From NCBI GenBank assembly GCA_024734495.1, contig JALMQS010000061.1:6067321-6131320 (forward strand): a stretch of DNA of 64,000 bases, in the 5' to 3' direction. The stretch is from Forficula auricularia. Its lineage: Eukaryota > Arthropoda > Insecta > Dermaptera > Forficulidae. Position numbers and translations under genes: made by a program. Positions within the stretch are counted from its first letter, which is position 1; each line of letters begins with the position of its first letter. The notes beneath the pieces are model-generated. The model was not told the DNA's origin and ran no database searches. It saw only the letters and a program-made list of their open reading frames with translations. Below, in pieces: positions 53,937-63,304 of the stretch.

Positions 53937-56900
53937 GTCGAATAGAGAACCTCCTCCTTTTTTGAAGTCGGTTAAAAAAGGAGGAGGTTCTCTATTCGAC
54001 TGAATTTTTTTTTTTTTTTTTTTTTTTATGTGCCTATGTTACCTCATATCTCCGCCAATTGTGAACCGATTTTGAAAAAAATTTTTGCATTGGGTTCGGT
54101 CTACCTTCCGATTGGTCCCATTTTTTTTCATAGGTATTAGACCTTTTTTGTTAGGTTTGCTCATACCTAACTTCTTTGTTTATGAACCGATTTCGATGAT
54201 TCTTTTTTTATTGGAAAGGGGGTATCTTAGGGATGGTGCCATATTAATTTGGTCAAGTTCTGATGATATGATCACTATTAATAACATCACTAAAAGAGAG
54301 AAAATAAAAATAATTTTTAAGAAAAAATAAAAACCGACTTCAAAAAATTAAATGCAACAAATAAAATACACTAAAAGGTATAAAATAATTATTAACTTAT
54401 TTAGTTACAACTAAACTACCAAATATTAACATGAAATTACGTTTTTAAGTCAGTGCCAAACATATACCTTTTATGAATCGCATTGGCACCGAGTACAAAA
54501 AGTAATTTCATGTTAATATTTCGTAGTTTAGTTGTAACTAAATAAGTTAATAATTATTTTATACCTTTTAGTGTATTTTATTTGTTGCATTTAATTATTT
54601 TGAAGTCGGTTTTATTTTTTTCTTAAAAATTATTAAACCAAAGAACAGATTAAATTTTGAGATTTCTACCTTTCGGTTGAAAAATAAGAAAAATCGAAAC
54701 GTTGTGTTACATGGTGTTGAATGGTTGTAGTTAATGAAGAGAAAATAAACTTCCCCTTTGACTAAAAAAATTGCCAAAACTCAAAATTTACAGAAAGTGT
54801 ATCGAGTTTGAAAAAGTCACCACTTTTTTAAATTTCAAATAAATATAATATTTTTAAGTTATTCAATTCCCTAACGTCTTTGAAAGCACTAGTTCATTTT
54901 CGATCACGATAAACACTTGAGATTTCTACTCAAAGAGTAGACAATTTTTCCCATTTGAAGGGTTTCGTGGTTCTCTGAGTTACGTATTAAAATAGGTCAG
55001 GTCTGGGGCTGATAGGCCCAGGGCAAGCTACTTGAAATTTGACGAAAAATTAAAAACTGTTTTTATTAAAAGTCTGTACTTACACTTTATGCAAATTGAG
55101 GTGATTTGTAATTTTTTAAGTTAGAAATATTGCCAAAAAGGCACAGTTAATTAAAACAAGCTTTTATCTGGTGAATTTCACTTCGTTACATGCATTAATT
55201 TTATTCTAATTTTCTGCATTTTTAAAAGGAAGTTCTGAAGTTAGAAATTCCTTTTTCTATTCAGTTCTCTGTTTTGAAAATAAAATATTGTAGCATCAAA
55301 ATGAACTTCCTAGAAGTTTTACAGCTTCGAGCTGTCGGAACCTAGTCAGTCTCAAAAAATTATATGTGCACAATACGACTTTCACTTAGAATGACTACTT
55401 TTTTGAAATTTTAATAATATTCCTCTTTTAAATGAATCCCTCGTAAATCAATAATTCAAAAAGTAAAGGCTACTTCAACCGAAATCTCGATGAATTCTTT
55501 TAGCTCATACTTAACTAAAATCTGAATTTTCATTTGTCTACGACTTATTAGAGCTGAGATATAGGTATTTCAAATATTTTTTTGCAACACGCCAAATCAA
55601 CTCCCTTCTACAATTTTAATTTGACTAAAATACACTTTTGAAGAATTTATAATAATAGATAACTACCAGTGGCAGTTGGTGAATTTTCAGCCAGGAGATG
55701 CTGTCCTAAAAAAACATTTTCATTATATTTTTTTAAATTTTATTTTAAACTCGCTTTTTTTTACAAATTTCATCGAATTCGGTATCATTTTTGTCATTTT
55801 CCAAATTTAGCATAAGATTTTTAAAAAATATATTTTGGGATATTCGCCCCCATACAAACGGATACTGCTTTGTGTGAATGGGGGAAGGAGTCATAAATTA
55901 AATCTTTTGATTTAAACTCCAGAGTCCCTGAGATGGAAACCGACAATCTTCCACAATGAATCAGCCTGTCCTATAAGAAAATCTTAAATTTCTCTTAATT
56001 CTATTGCTAGAAGCAAGCTATGATTTGTCTAGTATAGCACTCTTAGTTATTTCAGATCTTATTATATTGAGGGTACTTAGAAATGGATTAGTCCAAAAAT
56101 TCCAGAATCATCTTTATTTATTCTTTGTTTCTATTATTACTATTTTAATAGTTCCTCAGCGAGAACAATTTTTATTCGACTAAAACTCGTCTGGACTTGT
56201 CTTTGACCTGCTTGAACTGGAAGCTATAGCAGGCAGGGACTTGAAACCTTCTATCTGCACCTCTTTTCGGAAAAATCATTCATTTTAATTGCCCCTTGAA
56301 ACTATGCAACTTTTTTATTTCATTTCGAGATTCAATATACTTTTACAAAACAAAAAATGTTTTTTATAGAAATATTTTAAACGGATAATAATTTGAAAAT
56401 TTAAAGATCCTCCTGAATTTTGAAGTCGATATTTATGAAAATACTCTAAATGTTTGAAATTTTAGAGATGCTCCGCATCCGCAGTATACATGGACCGCAC
56501 ACTAGTGATAATTGCTTATATTGATACAAAAATAAAAAAGTTACGCTAATATTATGACACGCGAAGATCATCTAAGTCGATTGCTTGCTTTTGGAGTCAA
56601 GAAGTAGCATAACTTCCAGGCGCATACGAGCCGATCGGAGCTTTTAAATATCATTTTTGTCTTCACGTGAAAAACATACCCTTGTTGTATGGTACATAAA
56701 GAAAACAATTAATTTTATTACCTTTGTAAATCGGCATAATTTTATCAATTTATCTATTTGAATAGCTACAGTTGATATGGACCTGAAATTTGTATCTTTA
56801 TTCTAAATTTCAGAATAATATAAAGTTCATCCCAGCTGTAGCTATTCAAATGATAACTGTAAATCTTATTTAATTATTCAATAAGTTCGGCGGTATCAGA

Positions 56901-58583
56901 TCCATACAATAATTTTCAAATTTTTGTACGCGTGTTTAGAAATGTCTTAAACTGGATTTAAAACAAGATGTTTTTGAAAATTGAAAAGTTTTTGTTTTGC
57001 CGAGATAAGCAGAGTTGTTGATTCACAAAGAGAAACAAAGGAGGTTGTCCTCTGCTTGATGCAAATAAACATACACACATATATATCGAAATTATATATC
57101 TGTCAAACAAATAAATAATATATATACAGATATATAATTTCGATATATATGTGTGTATGTTTATTTTCATCAAGCAGAGGACAACCTCTTTGTTTCTTGT
57201 GTCAAGATGTTTTTGGTTTGTCTTTGTGCCTTGATTCAAGTTCCGACGATAGTCAAGAAGGAAAAGCGAAGAAAGTTTGGTCTGGTGTCAAAATTATTGT
57301 ATTTTCAAAACAAATAAGTGATTATATTTTAAGTTTTCAAGCTTCAGAACTCCCAATTCAATAATGAAGAAAATATCAAACTATCAAATTATATGGAAAA
57401 CTATCGAAAGGGTTTGTAGCCATGGATGCCTGAAGAATATTTTTTAAATAATGAAAACTTTAATAACTAATTTGTCTTAAGATTTCATCTTAAATTTACT
57501 ATTATAAATTTTATTTATTTATTTTTTTCAAAAATGACTTCCCATATTGTAGTCGAGATTAAATTTAATGTAGCCTGTAGCTAGGGAAAAAATATTGTTT
57601 TGATTTGAAATTTCATTAAATTTACTAATTCAGTTTATTGAAATAAAATAAATATTTTTTAAAGTATCAAATTCTTGAAAAATGATATGAGTTATTTTTA
57701 TTTTTTATGACAAATTCGTTTTTTATTTTTTTATTAAATTGGCTTATAATAAAAAATCTTTTAATCTCAATTTTCATAAAATTTCTTTGTATAAACCAAT
57801 TTTAATTTCACACGAGAAAATGAATTAAATTTTTTAAAGATATATAACGTTTTGGCTTCTTGATAAAAATATTTATTTGTAAATGTTCAAGATATGCCTT
57901 AATATATAAAAAATTTTTAAGAAAAAAATAAAAACCGACTTCAAAAAATTAAATGCAACAAATATAAAAATACACTAAAAGGTATAAAATAATTATTATC
58001 TTATTTAGTTACAACTAAACGACGAAATATTAACACGAAATTACTTTTTAAAGTCGGTGCCAAACAAAATATACCTATAAGCGAGCGTACCCGCCAAACG
58101 TACTAAGTAAGATCCGTCGAGTGCGATTCATAAAAGGTATATGTTTGGCACCAACTTCAAAAAGTAATTTCGTGTTAATATTTCGTCGTTTAGTTGTAAC
58201 TAAATAAGATAATAATTATTTTATACCTTTTAGTGTTTTTTTATATTTGTTGCATTTAATTTTTTGAAGTCGGTTTTTATTTTTTCTTAAAATTTTTATT
58301 TTTCTCTTTTTAGTGATGTTATTAATAGTGATTATATCGTCAGAACTTGACCAAATTAATATGACACCATCCCTAAGACACCCCCTTTCGGATAAAAAAA
58401 GAACCATCGAAATCGGTTCATAAACAAAGAGGTTAGGTCTAAACAAACCTAATAAAAAAGGTCTAATACCTATGAAAAAAAATCGAAAAAAAATGGGACC
58501 AATCGGAAGCTAGACTGGACCTAATGCAAAAAAAATTTTCAAAATCGGTTGACAATTGGCGGAGATATGAGGTAACATAGGCA

Positions 58584-58627
<44 letters not shown>

Positions 58628-61600
58628 ATCGAATAGAGAACCTCCTCCTTTTTTGAAGTCGGTTAAAAATAAAATAAGTAGGTTATAATGAAAGGCAGTC
58701 CATAAATAATTGTATTTTATTTTTATTCAATTTCCGACGTTTCGAGACTTTTTTCTCTCCTTCTTCGGGGTATTGAAGGAGAGAAAAAGTCTCCGAAACG
58801 TCGGAAATTGAATTAAAATAAAATAAAATAATTTATGGACTGCCTTTCATTATAAGATTATAACCTACTTATTTCGCTTACCAGTCCGCCTTTCTAAGAA
58901 AATAAATAAAATTACATTTCGATAATATAATTAATTATATTGGACCGAACAAGTAAAGGAACATTACCCCACCTCCACCAGGTAAGTACCTAGGTACATA
59001 ACTATTACTCTCAAGCAGCCTTTCTTCTCATTTTCTGACGTTTCGATGACAATAATTCACCTTAATTGGAGCTTAATAATTCAATTGATATAGTGCACTC
59101 GAGAGTTTTTTCCGAGTCGAATCTTGCTTGAGTCAGAACAATTTTCAACTCTATCAAAAACGCAAGGCGCCTCAATAAATCCGTGGGAAGGCAAATGGAA
59201 ACCACCAATGTGAACAATTTCCCCAGGAAAAATTACTAGTTAGAGAAATGCTCTCTAACATATGTATACCTAGTCACACTGCTCACAATTGAGTATGGAA
59301 CTTGATGAAGAAGAAAAAATGAATAATTAATTAATTATCCAAATAATTACAATTGATTTATCATTAACCAATAACTTAAGGCGTCCTTTAAATTTTTTTA
59401 AAGAAATATAGGGCCCTTTTAAAACTAAAACGATTAAAGAAGGATATTTATTTGAGTTTGAGAATGATAAATTACTAAGGCACAGAGGAGCTGTTTTTTA
59501 GCCATCATAATTGAATATACAAAAGAACAATAAAATAACAAATTTTCTATCAAAATATTACACTTCCTTTCCATCGTCAGAGCATTCATTTAAAAATTTG
59601 ATTAAAATTTAGGGGGTGGTAACTTTTCATAAGATGGAATTCGTGATTTAATGAATGATTTACAATTTTATGAAATAATCAATAATTCAATCGATTATTA
59701 GTATAATATTAGTGTTACATGGATTAATTGAATAAAATTACAAAAAGATTTAAGAATGTAAGTACCGGATTATATTGAAAATGGCACTAATTTTAATTTT
59801 TGTTAGTGAATAACATTTGTGATATTTAATTACTTTTTTAGTAAAATCTAAATTCTAAAAAGAAATTAACTAAACTGGTATGTCTAGCCACATAATTTTA
59901 CCATACACCTGCCTCCTTAATTATATTTAAGAAAATAATTAATAAAAATTCACGAAAGACACCGCTCTTAATTTTGAGCCCTTTAACAATTAATAATATC
60001 TCGTTTTAAACATGGGATCTCTCCGAGGGTAAATAGCTTTCTAGTATTTTTATTTGAAAATTTCATCATTTTAATTATTTGTGACGCTTTCCCTTTGGGT
60101 CACTATCGCTTTCACATGGAGAGTCATATTCGAGTAAGATCGTATAGAGTGCGATATGCAAAATTTCGTACAACTCGATCAGAGGGTCTAGAATTTACTA
60201 TAATATTGATAATTATATTTTGTGAAATCAGTGCCAGCCCAATTTTGGTCCCCGAAAGAAGAAATGACTCTTTTTTAATTATAGGACCCTTTATAGTAAA
60301 TTTTAATTTTTTAAGAACTCACACCCCTTAACACCCATCTCCCCTAATCCCAATACATCAAAATTATATGTGAAATTTTGTTTTGATATTCATAATAGTT
60401 TTTGAGCTAGGGTGTAGGTACACAAAATTTGATAACTACTAACAAACTTACATACCTACACTAACCCACTAACAGATATTTTGACAAATTAATTAATATA
60501 ATTTTTTTCAATGTTTTTTATAAGGTTTTCTTGTAGACGAAAAACCCCTGGTTTCGTTAAATTTTTTTTATCAAAATCATTTGGGCCGTTTTTGAGAATT
60601 TCGAAGAAACGATGTAAAAATCGCACTTTTTTAATGCACTACTTAACCATAAACAAATGATCTTTGGCTAGCTTGCTATAACAACAAAACGAATTTATCC
60701 ATGCCCCATCGTATAAGTGAACCCATGAGAAATAACACGTAGGTAGTTAAAAACATTAAAACCATTTTCCGTCTTAAAACTTGATTTACAAAGATCATCA
60801 AACAGTTTCAAGCAAAAACAAAAAATACTTTTCTTCGATGGTGAATACACCATCCACGATCTTAACAGCTTTCCACCATTAGGTAAAATTTGAAAAAAGT
60901 CGCGATTAAGCTTTCTTGTTTCGCTTTTGGGTTTGATTGTATTACCAGGTATTTTTACTCCTTCACTGAAATCGGCGTCTAAATTTTAAACGGACCTTGA
61001 CGTACCAAGTATACTCCGAGCAAAATTTTTAGAGATAATATTTTCTACCCTATACTTGACGACGAGGAAAAATATTCGAAATTATACAGTAATTCATAAT
61101 CCGTGGAAATCAAACAATAAACTTATGAAGTAAACAAGTTGTTTTTTCAACTATAACTAAATATAAAAAATGTCCTCCCAAAATATGTGTCACCCGGTGC
61201 GGACCCCCGTGCGCACCTCCATAGGTACGCCACTGCATATACGTGAATGCACAGTTATTTAATGTTATACCTAGTTTTATGACATTATTCTTATATTACT
61301 ATTTAAAAAAATCTGATTTATTAAAAAAAAGTTGAAATTCTGGATACGTTTGAAACTTTAGTCTTGAACGAAGGGTAAACCGCGACCTAATATCGTGTAC
61401 ACCTACTTCCACTTCCACTTTCATTTCCAAGTAGAAGACAATAGATAAAGAGGCATTATCTAATGAATTCCAAAATAATTCCACATAATTCCAATCGCGG
61501 TTCACCCCTCAGTCTTGAATAAGTGAAAATATTTTAAACAACTAATTTCTATTTAATGTTTTACAGAAATGTGCTATTTTCATTAAAATGTTGAAATAAT

Positions 61601-61802
61601 AAATGTGAAAGTGTAAACCTTGTCTAGCGGCTGCGAGGGCTGCTTGCGCCGCGGCGCCAAGTGTTTCCAGCTCCAGAAGACTGGTGACAGAAAAGCGCCT
61701 GGCGTTATGTCCAGCTGAAGAGTCAATCGGCGATGAAGAGGCGATGGTGGGCGGCATGGAGTGCGGGGGAGCCATTCCGCAAGAACCCCCGAATCCGAGC
61801 AT
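41280..61802 (-). CDS. Prrx: Paired-related homeobox transcription factor (Prrx type)
   Basis: A nuclear DNA-binding developmental regulator of the paired-like homeobox class. Exons on the minus strand: 61802-61619, 48590-48370, 46149-45966, 43807-43620 (own stop), and a separate exon 41362-41280 encoding the OAR tail. Read to the stop in exon 4 the protein has 258 residues; vertebrate PRRX1 has 245. Residues about 36-45 read [11 protein letters not shown], like the PRRX N-terminal FSVSHLLDLEE motif. The homeodomain (about 90-149) has [23 protein letters not shown] and [15 protein letters not shown] across the exon 2/3 junction, with Gln at position 50. There is no paired domain. Exon 4 is Ala/Pro-rich and GC-rich. 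The OAR exon reads [18 protein letters not shown]. The start Met follows an in-frame stop upstream with no earlier Met. Introns hold Penelope-type, hAT, LINE and SINE insertions. Assignment to Prrx rather than another Q50 paired-like gene rests on the homeodomain and N-terminal motif. Confidence 0.9.
42736..42766 (-). ncRNA. Hammerhead-like core
   Basis: CTGATGA, stem II GGA/TCC, GAAA, TATATT on the minus strand. Stem III candidate ATATAT is self-complementary. Confidence 0.55.
42794..42823 (+). ncRNA. Hammerhead-like core, altered stem III
   Basis: CTGATGA, GGACTAATAATCC hairpin, GAAA, then TATTATT. The stem III side is changed by the nested insertion, so activity is doubtful. Confidence 0.5.
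44150..44830. repeat. Dispersed repeat E, two tandem copies
   Basis: Two successive units with ATTCGATTAAAATTTTTTAA, ATATTGTAGCGACACTAATA and GTCCCGTTTTGAACG type phrases, plus AAAACCGGCCAAGTGG between them. Orientation as at 47580-48060. Prrx intron 3. Confidence 0.6.
44835..45633. mobile_element. hAT element, CAGGGCCGGCGC family, copy 2
   Basis: Termini CAGGGCCGGCGCGGCG and TTGCGCCGGCCCTG; flanking 8-mers AGGGCCTC and AGGGTCTC (one mismatch). Same terminal family as 26414-26971. It has inserted near the end of repeat E in Prrx intron 3. Confidence 0.85.
47580..48060. repeat. Dispersed repeat E, copy
   Basis: Contains GGCAAGTAAGAGTCGGATTC, AAATATCAAATTCGTTCTTG, GTAAATTTCAAGTTTGTATAT and the terminal AATGTCCCGTTTTGG...GGAACCCTAAAAA. 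Prrx intron 2. Confidence 0.65.
48868..49065 (+). repeat. tRNA-Leu-like SINE
   Basis: The head GTTAGCCGAGTGGTTAAAG is an A box of the tRNA-Leu/Ser type (48874-48892). The B box is degenerate. The 3' tail GGAAGGCAATGAGAAACC...AAAATTACAATGGAGAGGATA is shared with 19007, 49734 and 59189. Confidence 0.75.
49125..49620. repeat. Dispersed repeat D, copy 2
   Basis: Inverted relative to 14890-15420, with AGTTTTTGAGTTAGAGCGTC, CAGACATTTTGACAAAATAG and GTTTCAGCCGTTTTTGA. Confidence 0.65.
49728..49860 (+). repeat. SINE tail fragment
   Basis: GGCAATGGGAAACCACCCCT, AAAATTACAATGGAGAGGATA and GATTATGGCACTTGAAGAAG. The head is missing. Confidence 0.7.
50336..50640 (+). pseudogene. LINE ORF2 C-terminal fragment (LINE-E)
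   Basis: The frame from 50343 reads [20 protein letters not shown], then [20 protein letters not shown] and YIVRRFLTI before a stop at 50505. This matches the C-terminus common to a group of insect LINEs (VIPVVIGALG...L...LG...LLQK..LL...RI.RK.L). It is preceded by an (AAT)n run and followed by a short GC-rich tail ending in another AAT run. Confidence 0.75.
50634..51360 (-). pseudogene. LINE C-terminal fragment (LINE-C)
   Basis: The minus strand encodes [37 protein letters not shown] and [20 protein letters not shown] (50995-51357), the post-RT region of a jockey/CR1-like LINE. The 3' side ends in an (AAT)n-type run at 50634-50650. Confidence 0.8.
51363..51480. repeat. Dispersed repeat E, short copy
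   Basis: TTTGAATCTTATTTAGTTTACG, ACACCGACACTAAAAGAC and GAACGGAACCCTAA. Confidence 0.55.
52080..52420. repeat. Decayed palindrome with hammerhead-like half sites and (TA)n
   Basis: On the minus strand 52080-52111 reads CTGACGA, a GATC/GATC hairpin, GAAAACTC. A degenerate inverted copy lies at about 52378-52420 (TATAGCCCTAAATATGATCAA). Between them is a (TA)n tract at 52153-52192. Confidence 0.6.
52648..52744 (-). repeat. tRNA-like head
   Basis: 97 nt, GGATCAG...CTGATCC on the minus strand, T arm CCGGG-TTCGAGC-CCCGG. An A-box-like GTAGCTTAGTAGATATAGG is present. Confidence 0.6.
52976..53073 (+). repeat. tRNA-like head, inverted partner
   Basis: 98 nt, near-identical inverted copy of 52648-52744, with B box GGTTCGAGCCC. 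Confidence 0.6.
53320..54640. repeat. Large nested palindrome, ACCGACTTC family, copy 3
   Basis: The central part (53600-54330) is a near-perfect palindrome around 53963, containing A-run 53890-53932 and T-run 54006-54027. Each side is followed outward by the TTAAATGCAACAAATAAAATA block in inverted pairs (53325-53590; 54330-54620). Both halves carry the same pseudo-reading frame. Confidence 0.85.
54641..56755. other. Prrx intron 1, gene-free
   Basis: Unique-looking AT-rich intron. A possible hAT-like terminus CAGTGGCAGTTGGTGAATTTT starts at 55668 but no partner was found. No exon supported. Confidence 0.4.
56757..56852. repeat. Short palindrome
   Basis: ATTTGAATAGCTACAG at 56755-56770 inverts to CTGTAGCTATTCAAAT at 56836-56851, and the arms continue inward through GAACTTTATATTAT-like sequence. 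Confidence 0.7.
57027..57202. repeat. Palindrome H, 80-bp arms
   Basis: AAAGAGAAACAAAGGAGGTTG and its reverse bound perfect arms around a centre near 57112. The arm sequence, without a partner, occurs at 6834-6866, 23921-23960 and 29792-29832. No hammerhead core is present. Confidence 0.8.
57925..58680. repeat. ACCGACTTC-family palindrome, copy 4
   Basis: Inner inverted blocks pair 57932-58060 with 58150-58275. The right-hand module runs through the CCGCCAATTG phrase to the A-run at 58586-58624 and ends TTTTTTGAAGTCGGTTA. It resembles the left half of 53600-53965. Confidence 0.8.
58685..58870. repeat. Palindrome with degenerate hammerhead cores
   Basis: Arms of about 85 bp (TAATGAAAGGCAGTCCAT and reverse). 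Both arms keep stem II plus GAAACGTC, but CTGANGA is mutated (CCGAAGA on the left, TTGAAGG on the right). The outer sequence resembles the palindromes at 18290 and 38331. Confidence 0.75.
59185..59315 (+). repeat. SINE tail fragment
   Basis: GGGAAGGCAAATGGAAACCACC, TTTCCCCAGGAAAAATTAC and GTATGGAACTTGATGAAGAAG. Confidence 0.65.
60090..60630. repeat. Dispersed repeat D, copy 3
   Basis: Same order as 49125-49620, more diverged: ATAATAGTTTTTGAGCTAGG, CAGATATTTTGACAAATTAA, ATTTGGGCCGTTTTTGAGAA. Confidence 0.6.
61184..61235. mobile_element. hAT-like right terminus
   Basis: The reverse complement begins CAGTGGCGTACCTATGGAGG and continues with a GC-rich GCGCACGGGGGTCC stretch, the usual form of this insect hAT end. 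The matching left end was not found. Confidence 0.5.
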
Positions 61803-62050
61803 GGTCTTTTGTTCAAATTGCCATTTACTATTGCTAAGGAAATCTTAAACATCCGAAGAGGAACTGAGTGGCATGGCAGGCACTAGCACTCGCGGGTTGC
61901 GTTGTCAACATGAACACGGGGTAGACTGTGCCGGGGACAAGCTGGGACGAACATCCCTTGGGGGCCGGGGGGCGTGTCTTTCAAACGGATACGCCCCTCC
62001 GCCAGCGCCAATTAGCCTTGCTCTTTTAAATGGCCACAAACACCCATGCA
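61803..62050 (-). promoter_or_regulatory. GC-rich probable promoter and 5' UTR of the Prrx gene
   Basis: The only GC-rich non-coding block in the window. On the minus strand, going towards the gene, it has CCATTTAAAAGAGC (TATA-like, about 62033-62020), GGCTAATTGG (homeodomain-type core), GGAGGGGCGTATCC and ACGCCCCCCGGCCCC (GC boxes), and an initiator-like ACTCAGTTCC near 61873. Motif assignments are inference. Confidence 0.45.
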
Positions 62051-63211
62051 ATCACATTAAAAAAGCTTCAAATTCAATATGTAATCTGATATTTTATTAA
62101 AAAGAAAACAATTTTATTTCTCTATTTACATTAATGCCTCGAGACAAAAAATTAAAAAAAAAATTCTTAAATACAATGTAAAAATAGTAAAAAATTATTT
62201 CAAAAATTGAAAAAAAGATTCAAGACTTGGTACGCAGTTTGCAATTTCGGGGAATTCATAATTTTAAATGAGAAATAGGTATCTAAATCTGATATTCATT
62301 TCGATTTAATATTTTCTTACCTATACCACCGAGAGATGCTCGGTAATGCATGTGTTTATTTTTGATTTAATCAATCATTTGTTTTATTTTGATTCAACCA
62401 CCTCTTAATAATTAGTTTAAAAACTTATCAAAAAAATTTTTTCCCAAAAGTGAGACCTGTATTATTAAATCGTGGTATTAAATCGATTCTTCCATGTCTT
62501 CAGCAATTGTTACCTATAATAATCGAAACGTCAAAAATTCAATACCTATTCAATGCAATATAATTGGAATTAGTAGCCTTTCCATCAATTCAGCATTAAA
62601 TTCTATCTCTCCATCTTCAATACCTCTAATTAATTTTTTTTATTTAAATGACAATTTTTTGAACCGTCTATCTAAATAATTAAATTCGCTAATTTTAATA
62701 TATAATAATATTTGTAATGATTTATTAGTGGGATTTAAAATTTAAAAACCAATTACTATAATTATTAAAAGGAAATTGAATAAAAATGTAATTACCAATA
62801 CATTTTTATCGAGACAATCACCTGTGAATATTTATTTCAATTAACAAAAAACCCATCAAAAACAACTTAGCCGAAGATGAGAACGTGACAGATCGAAATG
62901 TCAACCCAAAAAATCCCCTAATCCGTGAATTTCATCCAAATCGTTAGAGCCGTTTTCGAGAAACCGATTCTATATATATACAAGAATTGCTAACTAAATA
63001 ATATAAGATAAGATAAAAGTGTGAAACAGGTCTGGACTTGTATTTGACGTACTTGCAATGTCGTAGTTCTAAACTTATTTAGGCTAGAAACGCCCTTATA
63101 AGTAATTAATAATAAACTTAATAGAAATCAAAAAAATGAATTTACATTTTATGGACAATGTCATCTTAGTGAAAAATTATCTTATTGATAATTATGTAAG
63201 TATATATTGCA
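62051..63211. other. Gene-free right flank
   Basis: AT-rich sequence upstream of Prrx. The only recognisable item is a degenerate hammerhead-like core at 62871-62902. Confidence 0.4.
62871..62902 (+). ncRNA. Decayed hammerhead-like core
   Basis: CCGAAGA (expected CTGANGA), about 17 nt ending GATC, GAAA, TGTC. It resembles the minus-strand copy at 14305-14338 and is probably inactive. Confidence 0.4.
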
Positions 63212-63304
63212 TGTCAGAGGGTTTCATCCCCTTGGGATCGAACCCAAGCGCTAACGTTGCTATCCGGGCTGTTAGCTTACCATAGAAATTAATTGCCTCT
63301 GACA
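63212..63304 (-). repeat. tRNA-like hairpin unit
   Basis: On the minus strand 93 nt start TGTCAGAGG and end CCTCTGACA (9-bp closing stem). The T arm CTTGG-GTTCGATC-CCAAG contains B box GGTTCGATCCC. A GGTAAGCTAACAGC segment resembles a D arm. It is a single copy here; either a SINE head or a decayed tRNA. Confidence 0.5.

Noticed and set aside
57149..57364. Frame ending [17 protein letters not shown]...
   Set aside because: Part lies in palindrome H; the remainder has a coding-like look but no acceptor, start or family match, so a gene could not be supported.
62494..62679. Plus-strand Ser/Asn/Ile-rich frame
   Set aside because: Composition reflects AT-rich sequence; no homology, no splice context.
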